NCBI RefSeq assembly: GCF_003595175.1
Contig: NZ_CP032419.1
Location: forward strand, 3,782,001-3,846,000
Direction of reading: 5' to 3'
Length of the DNA: 64,000 nucleotides
Source of the DNA: Pseudomonas cavernae
Lineage (GTDB): Bacteria > Pseudomonadota > Gammaproteobacteria > Pseudomonadales > Pseudomonadaceae
Shown here: in pieces, positions 32,478-40,284 of the stretch
How positions within the stretch are numbered: position 1 is the first letter of the stretch
Layout: each line of letters starts with the position of its first letter
Position numbers and translations under genes: made by a program
The notes under the pieces: generated by a model
What the model was told of the DNA's origin: nothing
The model's database searches: none
Seen by the model: only the letters and a program-made list of their open reading frames with translations

Positions 32478-34332
32478 GGGAGTCACCGGCGAAGGCCGGC
32501 AGACCGACGCGGGCCAGCAACTCGGCCGAGTACGGCTGATAGCTGCGGCTGCTTTCATCGCGGATGTACAGTGGATCGTCGAAGGCCGTCGGGGCATAGC
32601 CCTGGCGCTGCAAGTCGACCTTGCGCAGCTTGAAGGTACTGGTCAGATCGGCCGCCGCCGACACGCGCACGAACACCGGCGCGGCATAGCGCGGCAAGCG
32701 TTCCTCGGTCAGTGCGTAGAACGCCTCGGGGTCGAAGCTGTGGCCCTCCTGCATCAACACCGCCGCCATGCCGGCGCGGCCCTCATGCCCAGGCACCTGC
32801 ACACCGTAGATATTGATCAGCTCCAGCCCTGGGAAATCACTCAGGCCATCGGCGACTTCCTGGGTCGAAACGTTCTCGCTCTTCCAGCGGAAGGTATCGC
32901 CGATGCGATCGACGAAGTACAAGTAGCCGTCCTCGTCGTAGCGCAGCAGGTCACCCGAGCTCCAGAACGAATCGTCCTGGCTGAAGACATTGCGGCGAAT
33001 CTTGCTTTCGGTGGCCTCGGCCGAGGTGTAGCCCTCGAAGCGACCGCCGCCGATTTGCGGATGATTGACGATAAAGCCCATGGCTTCGCCGATCTCGCCG
33101 ACCTCGCACAGGCGGTAGAAGCCCTGCTCGTCGCGCGGATGGCTTTCGCTATCGACGTCGTAACGCACCAGGCGCAGGTTGGTCTTTTCCCAGAACGGCA
33201 CGCGACCGCAGGAGCCTGGGTAGTTGTCCACGTTGATCGCTGTGGTGTTGGCCTCGGTGGCGCCCCAGCCCTCGAAAATCTGGATCGGACCGAAACGCTC
33301 CACCCAGCGCTGCCAGGTCTCCGGGCTCAGGCCGGCGCCGAGCATGCAGCGCAGGCTGTGCTCGCGCTCACCCGCCACCACCGGCTGGTTGAGCAGGTAG
33401 CGGCAGATTTCACCGATGTACTGGAACACGCTGATGTCGTGGCGATTCACGTCTTTCCAGAACTCGCGCACGCTGAACTTGCGGCGCACCACGATGCTCG
33501 CCCCAGCGCGCAGCGCAGTGGAGGTCACCGAGGTGGCCGCCGCGCCGTGGTACAGCGGCAGGCAGCAGTAAAAGACATCCTCGGGCGTGACTTGCAGGGT
33601 TTCTTCCATCACATCGCCGGAAGACATCCAGCGCATATGGCTGTAGCGCGCAGCTTTCGGCAGACCGGTGGTACCGGAGGTGAAAATCAGCAGGCCCGCT
33701 GTCTCGGCCGGCAGGTCCGCGCGCAAGTCGCGCGGGAACGCCGTGCGCGGTGCGCTGGCAACGGTTTCGCAGAAACCGGCATCGACCCTGGCGCGCAACT
33801 CCTCGCTGGCGGGGTTCTCGGCGTCCGGCACCAGCCACCAGGGCAGATCCGGCAGGCCTTCGGTCGCCAGCAGATTGGCCAGGCATTCCTCGCCCACCAC
33901 CACGGCCTTGGCTCCCGTGGATTCCAGCGCATGCACCAGTGGCCGGCCGTTGACCTGGGTATTGATGAAGGCCGCCACCACACCCAGCTTGGCCAGGCCG
34001 AACCAGCTGCAGAAAAATTCCGGACGGTTCTCCATGGCGATGGCGCAGACATCGCCCGGGCGCAAGCCACGGGCCTGGAAGGCATGGGCCAGCTGGTTGG
34101 CGCGCGCGTCCACCTCGGCATAGCTCAGGCACTGCTCGCCATAGATGAGGAACGGACGCTCGGGAAAACGCCGCGCCTGCTCTTCCACTCGGTCGGCGAT
34201 GGTGTAGCGATCCGCCGGTTTGATCTGCCCGCTGGCCACTGAGCGGCGATCCAGGAGGGCCTGGGTCTGCTCGCGGGGCACAGGCTTGCTGCCGACACTC
34301 GACAGTTGACTCAGTTCGTTCAAATTGTTCAT
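32470..34332 (-). CDS. Long-chain/steroid acyl-CoA ligase (FATP/FadD17-19 type)
   Basis: 620 residues from ATG 34332, which has a perfect GGAGGT four bases upstream; an upstream ATG at 34362 overlaps the previous stop and is weaker. Adenylate-forming domain: P-loop IFTSGTTGLPK (217-227), GWGATEAN, and a C-terminal lid. Its length and motif spacing are those of the fatty-acid-transport-protein-like ligases (FadD6/FadD17/FadD19), which activate sterol or bile-acid side chains. It sits between an old-yellow enzyme and a metallo-beta-lactamase-fold gene. Probable reaction: steroid side-chain carboxylate plus CoA and ATP. Membrane-associated by family. Confidence 0.88.
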   Translation of the reverse strand: MNNLNELSQLSSVGSKPVPREQTQALLDRRSVASGQIKPADRYTIADRVEEQARRFPERPFLIYGEQCLSYAEVDARANQLAHAFQARGLRPGDVCAIAMENRPEFFCSWFGLAKLGVVAAFINTQVNGRPLVHALESTGAKAVVVGEECLANLLATEGLPDLPWWLVPDAENPASEELRARVDAGFCETVASAPRTAFPRDLRADLPAETAGLLIFTSGTTGLPKAARYSHMRWMSSGDVMEETLQVTPEDVFYCCLPLYHGAAATSVTSTALRAGASIVVRRKFSVREFWKDVNRHDISVFQYIGEICRYLLNQPVVAGEREHSLRCMLGAGLSPETWQRWVERFGPIQIFEGWGATEANTTAINVDNYPGSCGRVPFWEKTNLRLVRYDVDSESHPRDEQGFYRLCEVGEIGEAMGFIVNHPQIGGGRFEGYTSAEATESKIRRNVFSQDDSFWSSGDLLRYDEDGYLYFVDRIGDTFRWKSENVSTQEVADGLSDFPGLELINIYGVQVPGHEGRAGMAAVLMQEGHSFDPEAFYALTEERLPRYAAPVFVRVSAAADLTSTFKLRKVDLQRQGYAPTAFDDPLYIRDESSRSYQPYSAELLARVGLPAFAGDSRG

Positions 34333-34358
34333 CCCTACCTCCGCAGAAAACTCGCCAT

Positions 34359-35432
34359 TCATGCCAACGCCCTCGCCCCGTTCGGGTAATCCGAATAACC
34401 GTGGGCACCTGGGGAGTACAGGGTCTTGCGATCGAAACCGGACAGCGGCAGCCCCGCACGCAGGCGCTCGACCAAATCCGGATTGCCGATGAAATGCCGG
34501 GCGAACGACACCGCTTCACCCTGCCCGGCCTCCAGCGCCGCCGTTGCCGACGGGCCATCGAAGCCGTCATTGAGGATCAGCCCACTGCTGCTGTACTGAT
34601 GCGCCAGGGCAAAGGCATCCAACTCGGCCAGCGGCGAACGCATGATATGCAGGTAGGCCAGGCCCAGCGGCTCGACCACCGTGCACAACGCTGCCGCCGT
34701 GGCGGCCGGGTTGGCGTCGCTGATGTCGTTGTACGAGTTGCCCGGGCACAGGCGGAACCCCACGCGCCCGGCACCGATGGCCGTGGCCATGGCGCCCAGC
34801 ACTTCGGCCGGGAAGCGCACGCGGTTCTCGGTGTTGCCGCCATAGCGGTCATCGCGCAGGTTGCTACCCGAGGCCATGAACTGCATCGGCAGATAACCGC
34901 TGGTGCAATGCAGCTCGACGCCGTCGAAGCCAGCTTCGCGGGCATTCAGCGCGGCGCGGCGATATTCCTCGATCACCGTATCGATCTCGTCCAGAGCCAG
35001 TGCTTGCGGCTCGTCGGTATCGACCAGGCCGGCGACATCGCTGAACACCTGGGTGTTCGCGCGCAGCGCGGAGGGCGCCACGCTCAGCGCACCGGCCGGC
35101 TTGTTGTAATGGCTGGCCGCCCGGCCGACGTGCATCAGTTGCAGGACGATCCGCCCGCCGGCGTCATGCACCGCGCGAGTCACCTTGCGCCAGGCAGCGA
35201 TCTGCTCGGTGCTGTAGATCGCCGGGGTGCGGCAGTAGCCCAGGCCATTGGCCGAGGGCGCGGTGCCCTCGGCGACAATCAGCCCGGCGCTCGCGCGCTG
35301 GCGGTAGTAGTCGACCATTTCCGCGGTCGGCACCGCACGGGCATCGGCACGGCTACGGGTCATCGGCGCCATGACGATGCGGTTGGCCAATTCCAGCTCG
35401 CCCAAGCGTACCGGCTCAAACAAGATGCTCAT
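34359..35432 (-). CDS. Old-yellow-enzyme family ene-reductase
   Basis: 357 residues, FMN TIM-barrel. Motifs: VMAPMTRSRA at the N-terminus, ELHCTSGYLPMQFM with the substrate-binding His, NLRDDRYGGNTENRVRF, and ARHFIGNPDLVERL near the C-terminus, all as in N-ethylmaleimide reductase/xenobiotic reductases. Such enzymes reduce activated C=C bonds of enones using NAD(P)H. In this operon it may reduce a double bond of a steroid enone or a degradation intermediate. Its stop is 26 bp upstream of the CoA-ligase start at 34332. Cytoplasmic. Confidence 0.9.
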   Translation of the reverse strand: MSILFEPVRLGELELANRIVMAPMTRSRADARAVPTAEMVDYYRQRASAGLIVAEGTAPSANGLGYCRTPAIYSTEQIAAWRKVTRAVHDAGGRIVLQLMHVGRAASHYNKPAGALSVAPSALRANTQVFSDVAGLVDTDEPQALALDEIDTVIEEYRRAALNAREAGFDGVELHCTSGYLPMQFMASGSNLRDDRYGGNTENRVRFPAEVLGAMATAIGAGRVGFRLCPGNSYNDISDANPAATAAALCTVVEPLGLAYLHIMRSPLAELDAFALAHQYSSSGLILNDGFDGPSATAALEAGQGEAVSFARHFIGNPDLVERLRAGLPLSGFDRKTLYSPGAHGYSDYPNGARALA

Positions 35433-35441
35433 ATCGGCTCC

Positions 35442-36077
35442 TCAGCGCACACGAATCTTAGGCGCCTGGGTGGAACGGCGCAGCGTGGTAAGGAATTGTT
35501 CCAGGGGCGCCGCCGGGGCGACTTGCGGCAAGCAGTCCTTGTCCGGGCGATTGGCCCAGAACTCGGCCCAGGACGGGAACAGATCGTGGAACGTGCCGAA
35601 ATACGGTTCACGTCCCGGCCAGCGCATTTTCCGCTCGCCAATCGGTGGCTTGTTCAGGTCGCTGGCGTACCAGTAGCAAGGCAGGCGCCGGCGGAAGTAC
35701 CAGCGCCCGTCGATGCGCTCGTAGTCGTCCCAATAGAGCATCTGCATGGTCACCCACTCCGGGCCGGTCTCATGCTCGTTCTTCGAGTACACGACACCCA
35801 CCGCGTGGTCGGCGTCGACAAACTCGATGATGTGCTGACCCAGGTGGTGCGAGGTGCCGCTGAACTGGTCGCGCAGGGTCGAGTCGACCCAGGCTTTCAG
35901 ATGAGCGCGACCGGTCTTCTCACGGCCGACGCGGATGTCCGCGGCGAACAGGTTGACGTGCGCATCGAGGTCACGCATGTCCAGCGACAATGAATACTTG
36001 CCGGCCAGTTGGCGAATTTCCTCGATCGACTCGAGGCGATCGATACGCGCCAGCAATGCGCTCTGCTCCATGCTCAT
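35442..36077 (-). CDS. NTF2/SnoaL-like protein
   Basis: 211 residues from ATG 36077, which shares one base with the preceding SDR stop (TGATG). Begins MSMEQSALLARIDRLESIEEIRQLAGKYSLSLDMRD, the standard SnoaL-like N-terminal helix; longer than the other NTF2-like proteins here because of a C-terminal extension (KPPIGERKMRWPGREPYFG and a proline-rich tail). May isomerise or dehydrate a ring intermediate. Catalytic residues not assignable. Confidence 0.82.
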   Translation of the reverse strand: MSMEQSALLARIDRLESIEEIRQLAGKYSLSLDMRDLDAHVNLFAADIRVGREKTGRAHLKAWVDSTLRDQFSGTSHHLGQHIIEFVDADHAVGVVYSKNEHETGPEWVTMQMLYWDDYERIDGRWYFRRRLPCYWYASDLNKPPIGERKMRWPGREPYFGTFHDLFPSWAEFWANRPDKDCLPQVAPAAPLEQFLTTLRRSTQAPKIRVR

Positions 36078-36853
36078 CACTCCAGCACCGTATAGAGCTC
36101 CGAGCTGCGCCCGCCATCCACCGGCAGGCAAGCACCGGTGATGTAGGAAGCTTCGTCGGAGGCCAGGAAGAGGATCGCGTTAGCCAGCTCCTGCGGCTGT
36201 CCGACACGGCGCAGCGGGATCAGCTTTTCGGTGTTGGCGCGGGCCTTGTCGTCGGCCAGCATGCCGGCGGTGGCCGGGGTATCGACGACGCCAGGGATCA
36301 CCACGTTGCAGCGGATCTTGCTGCTCGCGCCTTCCGAGGCGGCGGCGCGGCTGAAGTTCATCACCGCCGCCTTGGCGGCCGAGTAACCGGCCATCCACGG
36401 TGTGCCGAACAAGCCGCAGATCGAGGCGATGTTGACGATGGCGCCACCGCCGCCCTGGGCTTTCATCAGGGTCATGGCCGTGCGCGTGCCCCAGAAGGTA
36501 CCGTCAACGGTGGTGGCGAAATTCGAGTGCCAGTCGGCGGTTGAGGTGCTGTCGATGGCGCCCCAGCTGTAGGCCATGGCGTTGTTGACCAGAATATCCA
36601 GGCGCCCGTGCTGCTTGGCAGCCGCCTCGATGGCGGCGACGAATACCTGCTCGTTGCTGACATCGGCCACGGTCCATTCGGCCTTGCCACCGGCATCGCG
36701 GATGGCCGAGGCCACCGCTTGCAGCGGCTCTTTAGTGCGACCACACAGCACCACGGTCGCGCCCTCTTCGGCGAAACGTTTGGCCGTGGCGGCACCGATG
36801 CCCGAACCGGCACCGGTGATAAACGCGATTTTTCCCTGCAGACGTGCGCTCAT
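36077..36853 (-). CDS. Short-chain dehydrogenase/reductase
   Basis: 258 residues, classical SDR: TGAGSGIG nucleotide loop (14-21), NNAMAYSWG after beta4, Ser in NIASICG and YSAAK active site, C-terminal LPVDGGRSS. Second gene of the operon, 14 bp after another SDR gene. Two consecutive SDRs suggest successive oxidations, for example at different hydroxyls of a bile acid or of ring-opened products. Specific substrate unknown. Confidence 0.88.
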   Translation of the reverse strand: MSARLQGKIAFITGAGSGIGAATAKRFAEEGATVVLCGRTKEPLQAVASAIRDAGGKAEWTVADVSNEQVFVAAIEAAAKQHGRLDILVNNAMAYSWGAIDSTSTADWHSNFATTVDGTFWGTRTAMTLMKAQGGGGAIVNIASICGLFGTPWMAGYSAAKAAVMNFSRAAASEGASSKIRCNVVIPGVVDTPATAGMLADDKARANTEKLIPLRRVGQPQELANAILFLASDEASYITGACLPVDGGRSSELYTVLE

Positions 36854-36867
36854 GGCGTGCTCCCGGC

Positions 36868-37602
36868 TTAGATGAAGGCCATGCCGCCGTTGACGGCGAG
36901 GTTCTGACCGGTGATGAAGCCGGCGTCTTCGCTGGCGAGGAATACCGCTACCTTGGCGATCTCGTCGGTTTCGCCCATGCGGCCGAGGGGAATGCCCTTG
37001 AGCATGCTTTGCATCCAGTCATCCGGGATGCCGGCCATCATTGGCGTGTTGGTCGGACCAGGAACGATGGTGTTGACGCGGATGCCGCCGGCGGCCAGTT
37101 CGCGCGCCATGCTGCGGGTCAGCCCCATCACCCCGGCCTTGGCCGCGCAGTAATGGCTCGGGCCTTCGCCAGTCACGGCCGAGGTGCTGGAGATATTGAT
37201 CACCGTGCCCTTGGTGCCGGTCTTGTGCATCAGGCGCACAGCTTCACGGCTGCACAGGAAGACCCCGGTGAGGTTGACGCCGATGACCCGCTGCCAGTTC
37301 TCGTCGGGGGTCTCGACGAAGGCATCGACCGAACCGACACCGGCATTGTTGACCAGGATGTCGACACGACCGAAACGCGCCTCGACCGCGGCCATGGCGG
37401 CAGCCACCGACGCGCTGTCGGCGACATTGCACACCAGCGCCAGAGTGTCTTCGCCCAGGCCGGCGATGGTCTGCTGCGCAGCCTCCAGATTGATATCGGC
37501 GGCCACCACCAGCGCGCCGGCTTCGGCAAAGCCCTTGACGATAGCCCGACCCATGCCTTGGCCGGCACCGGTAACGAACGCCACCTTGTTCGATAACTTC
37601 AT
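36868..37602 (-). CDS. Short-chain dehydrogenase/reductase (first gene of operon)
   Basis: 244 residues from ATG 37602 (MKLSNKVAFVTGAGQGMG), CGGAGAACAACAAGA upstream; the longer frame upstream lacks a ribosome-binding site. Classical SDR with NNAGVG, NISSTSA and YCAAK, and LAVNGGMAF at the end. Head gene of the SDR-SDR-NTF2-OYE-ligase-MBL-DUF1302 operon, behind a good copy of the shared promoter element at 37704. Likely hydroxysteroid dehydrogenase-like role. Confidence 0.88.
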   Translation of the reverse strand: MKLSNKVAFVTGAGQGMGRAIVKGFAEAGALVVAADINLEAAQQTIAGLGEDTLALVCNVADSASVAAAMAAVEARFGRVDILVNNAGVGSVDAFVETPDENWQRVIGVNLTGVFLCSREAVRLMHKTGTKGTVINISSTSAVTGEGPSHYCAAKAGVMGLTRSMARELAAGGIRVNTIVPGPTNTPMMAGIPDDWMQSMLKGIPLGRMGETDEIAKVAVFLASEDAGFITGQNLAVNGGMAFI

Positions 37603-37703
37603 TCTTGTTGTTCTCCGCAGCTCGTATCCATTCCGACCCACCAGTGCTGGACGCCTGACGGTCGGGTACGGAACGAATAATTAACCCTGCCCGGAAGAAC
37701 AAC

Positions 37704-37722
37704 ATCGTCCGATAAGACTAAG
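37704..37722 (-). promoter_or_regulatory. Candidate steroid-regulon element upstream of the SDR-to-DUF1302 operon
   Basis: On the minus strand: CTTAGTCTTATCGGACGAT, a perfect match to TAGTCT-N4-GGACGAT, 101 bp from the SDR start and oriented with it. Confidence 0.55.
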
Positions 37723-37774
37723 AAATGCAGGACGAGCCCATGGGCATCGGGCGAATGTCCGCACTTGAGCGTAT

Positions 37775-37792
37775 GTGGTCTGAATGGACGAT
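37775..37792 (+). promoter_or_regulatory. Candidate steroid-regulon element upstream of the MFS-hsaD unit
   Basis: GTGGTCTGAATGGACGAT: GGTCT-N4-GGACGAT, oriented with the transporter gene and 66 bp from its GTG. The intergenic region therefore has two copies facing away from each other, one for each divergent unit. Confidence 0.5.
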
Positions 37793-37858
37793 GCCGAAGC
37801 CTTCAACCAGAGGGACGATCCCGCTGACTAGAACAAGACAAGATCGGGAGCACTCGCT

Positions 37859-39193
37859 GTGAACTCACCCATCCGCACCACCTGGCGCACGCACTACGCA
37901 TTATTCGTGCTGGCCATCATTTACGTTTTCAACTACATCGACCGGCAGTTGATGGCGATTCTGATCGAGCCGGTAAAAGCCGAGTTCGGCATTTCCGACA
38001 CCGGCATCGGCTTGCTCTCGGGGGTGACGTTCGCGATCTTCTATACCTTCTTCGGCTTCCCGCTTGGGCGCCTGTCCGACCGCATCGGCCGCAAGCCGGT
38101 AATCGCCGTGTGCTGCATCGCCTGGAGCGTGATGACCATGGCCTGCGGCCTGGCCACCAGCTTCCTGATGCTGGTGCTGGCGCGGATCGGCGTGGCCGTC
38201 GGCGAAGCCGGCGGCACCGCGCCGTCGGTGGCAATGGTCTCCGAGCTGTACCCGCCAGAGCGCCGATCCACGGCCCTGTCGATCCTGATGCTCGGCTCCA
38301 GCCTCGGTGCGATCGTGGGCCTGGGTTTCGGTGGCTGGGTCGCCCAGCATTACGGCTGGCGCTTCGCCTTCCTGATCATCGGTGCCCCGGGCATCTTCCT
38401 CGGCCTGTTGTTGTGGCTCACCGTGCGCACCCCGGCTGCGGCACCGGCGCCCAAACAACTGATGCAGACGCCGCAGGAAGGCTGGGCCAAGACCCTGCGC
38501 CTGCTGTTCCAGACCCCGTCCTTTGTATGGATCGCGCTTACCGGCGGCGCCTGGGCTATCGCCGGTTATGCCATTGGCACCTGGAGCCCGAGCTTCCTGA
38601 TCCGCTCCCACGGCCTGAGCCTGCAGGAAGCCGGCTTCCTCGTCGGCGTAGTCGGCGGAATCAGCGCCACCATCGGCACCCTGGTCTGCGGCATGCTCAC
38701 CGACCGCATGGCCCGCCGCGACGCTGGCTGGCAGATGGGCGTGCCCTTGCTCGGCACGCTGATCAGCATCCCGTGCGCCCTGGCGTACTTCCTCTGGCCA
38801 GCCGGCATTGCCTTCCATATCGGCAGCATTCAGGTGCCGACAGCGTTCATTTTCTACAGCGTGTTCGGCTTCTTCGGCACCTGGTGGGCAACACCCTGCC
38901 TGGGCGCGATCACTCACCTGTTCCCCGCCACCCGCATGGCCCAGGCCACCGCCATTTTCGTCATGTCCATGACCATGTTCGGCGTCGGTCTCGGCCCGCT
39001 GCTCACCGGCATGCTCAGCGACTACCTCACGCCGAGCCTGGGGGGTGAAGCGCTGCGCTATGCGCTGGCGGCGTCGACCTTGATGCTGGTGCTCGCCGCC
39101 GTGTTCCTCGCGATGGCCCTGCCACGCTATCGCGCTCAACTGGCCCAACCGACCGTGACCCTCGCCGAGCCGGCGAACGCGGTCATTGCCTGA
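37859..39193 (+). CDS. MFS transporter (Spinster-like)
   Basis: 444 residues from GTG 37859 with CGGGAG upstream. Twelve hydrophobic segments; cytoplasmic-loop motif GRLSDRIGRKPVI between helices 2 and 3, and FNYIDRQLMAILIEP early in helix 1, as in Spinster-type carriers. The second half repeats the loop (GMLTDRMARRD). Inner-membrane secondary carrier, likely importing a steroid or bile acid, or exporting an intermediate. It shares a transcript with hsaD (17 bp gap). A broken relative of its middle part lies at 42529. Confidence 0.9.
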   Translation: MNSPIRTTWRTHYALFVLAIIYVFNYIDRQLMAILIEPVKAEFGISDTGIGLLSGVTFAIFYTFFGFPLGRLSDRIGRKPVIAVCCIAWSVMTMACGLATSFLMLVLARIGVAVGEAGGTAPSVAMVSELYPPERRSTALSILMLGSSLGAIVGLGFGGWVAQHYGWRFAFLIIGAPGIFLGLLLWLTVRTPAAAPAPKQLMQTPQEGWAKTLRLLFQTPSFVWIALTGGAWAIAGYAIGTWSPSFLIRSHGLSLQEAGFLVGVVGGISATIGTLVCGMLTDRMARRDAGWQMGVPLLGTLISIPCALAYFLWPAGIAFHIGSIQVPTAFIFYSVFGFFGTWWATPCLGAITHLFPATRMAQATAIFVMSMTMFGVGLGPLLTGMLSDYLTPSLGGEALRYALAASTLMLVLAAVFLAMALPRYRAQLAQPTVTLAEPANAVIA

Positions 39194-39210
39194 TTCCTGG
39201 AGATTCGTTT

Positions 39211-40041
39211 ATGTCTGAACAAGACCTGCCACTGCCCATCGGTCACTTCGTCACCCTGAACGACGGCCTGCGCCTGCACTATCTCGATGAAGGCAACGGC
39301 CCCGTGGTTCTCTGGCTGCATGGCAGCGGTCCGGGCGCCAGCGGCTTCAGCAACTTCAAGGGCAACTACCCGGAGTTCGTCGCCGCCGGCTACCGCAACC
39401 TGATCCTCGACCTGCCGGGCTTCGGCCGCTCGGACAAACCCGAGGACGCCCAGTACAACCTGGAGTTTTTCGTCAAGGCAGTGTCCGCTTTCCTCAAGGC
39501 CATCGACGTGCAGCGCTGCACCCTGCTCGGCAATTCCTTGGGCGGCGCCATCGCCCTGGGCCTGGCCCTGGCCGAGCCGAAGACTGTCGAGACGCTGATC
39601 CTGATGGCTCCGGGCGGAGTCGAAGAACGCGAGACCTACTTCCAGATGCCCGGCATCCAGCGCATGGTCGGGCTGTACAACCAAGGCCCGCTGGACATCG
39701 AACAAATGCGCCAGATCATGAGCCTGCAACTGTTCGACGCCTCGCAACTGCCGGACAGCCTGCTGGCCGAACGCGTGGCCGTGGCAGTGCATCAGCCGCG
39801 CAACCTGTTCACCACCATGCTGGTGCCGAACATGACCGAACGCCTGGGTGAACTGCGTATGCCGATCCTCGGCTTCTGGGGCACCAACGACAACTTCAAC
39901 CCGGTCAGCGGCACGATGAAAGTGCTCGATAACGCTCCACATGCGCGCTTTATCCTGCTCAACCGCTGCGGGCACTGGGTCCAGGTCGAACATCGCGAGC
40001 TGTTCAACCGTTCCTGCATCGATTTCCTGCGCGAACAATAA
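39211..40041 (+). CDS. hsaD: 4,5:9,10-DSHA hydrolase (HsaD/TesD)
   Basis: 276 residues, alpha/beta hydrolase of the meta-cleavage-product class: LHGSGPGASGFSNF (37-50) for the oxyanion region, nucleophile Ser109 in GNSLGGA, Asp227 in GTNDNFNP and His255 in CGHWVQ. HsaD cleaves the C-C bond of the ring-opened product made by HsaC, yielding 2-hydroxyhexadienoate and the C/D-ring propionate HIP (the FadD3 substrate). It is transcribed with the transporter rather than with hsaC. Cytoplasmic. Confidence 0.92.
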   Translation: MSEQDLPLPIGHFVTLNDGLRLHYLDEGNGPVVLWLHGSGPGASGFSNFKGNYPEFVAAGYRNLILDLPGFGRSDKPEDAQYNLEFFVKAVSAFLKAIDVQRCTLLGNSLGGAIALGLALAEPKTVETLILMAPGGVEERETYFQMPGIQRMVGLYNQGPLDIEQMRQIMSLQLFDASQLPDSLLAERVAVAVHQPRNLFTTMLVPNMTERLGELRMPILGFWGTNDNFNPVSGTMKVLDNAPHARFILLNRCGHWVQVEHRELFNRSCIDFLREQ

Positions 40042-40086
40042 GCCACCTGCGCCAGCGGCAACCTCGCCGCTGGCGCATACAGATCC

Positions 40087-40226
40087 GTAGGGTGGGTTAG
40101 CCGTAGGCGTAACCCACCGACCAGGCTGGACGCCAGTGTTCCGGGCGCTGCCGCTGGTGGGTTACGCCGCTACGCGGCTAACCCACCCTACAAAAGCGCT
40201 GCGCAAGACTTAACGGGCACATAGCC
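40087..40226. repeat. Palindromic intergenic repeat (copy 2)
   Basis: Two GTAGGGTGGGTTA-type hairpins in a row followed by AAAAGCGCTGCGCAAGACTTAACGGGCACATAGCC. The second half matches 7381-7450 almost base for base. It occupies most of the 243-bp gap between hsaD and the flavoenzyme gene. Confidence 0.8.
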
Positions 40227-40284
40227 AACAATAAGCACCTGCCGCTGGCGCAGCGACAGGCCACCAGCAAGGGCTGAGATAACA

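Noticed and set aside
32470..34362. Start of the CoA ligase at 34362
   Set aside because: GGAGGT lies directly before the inner ATG at 34332, which also fits the family N-terminus better.
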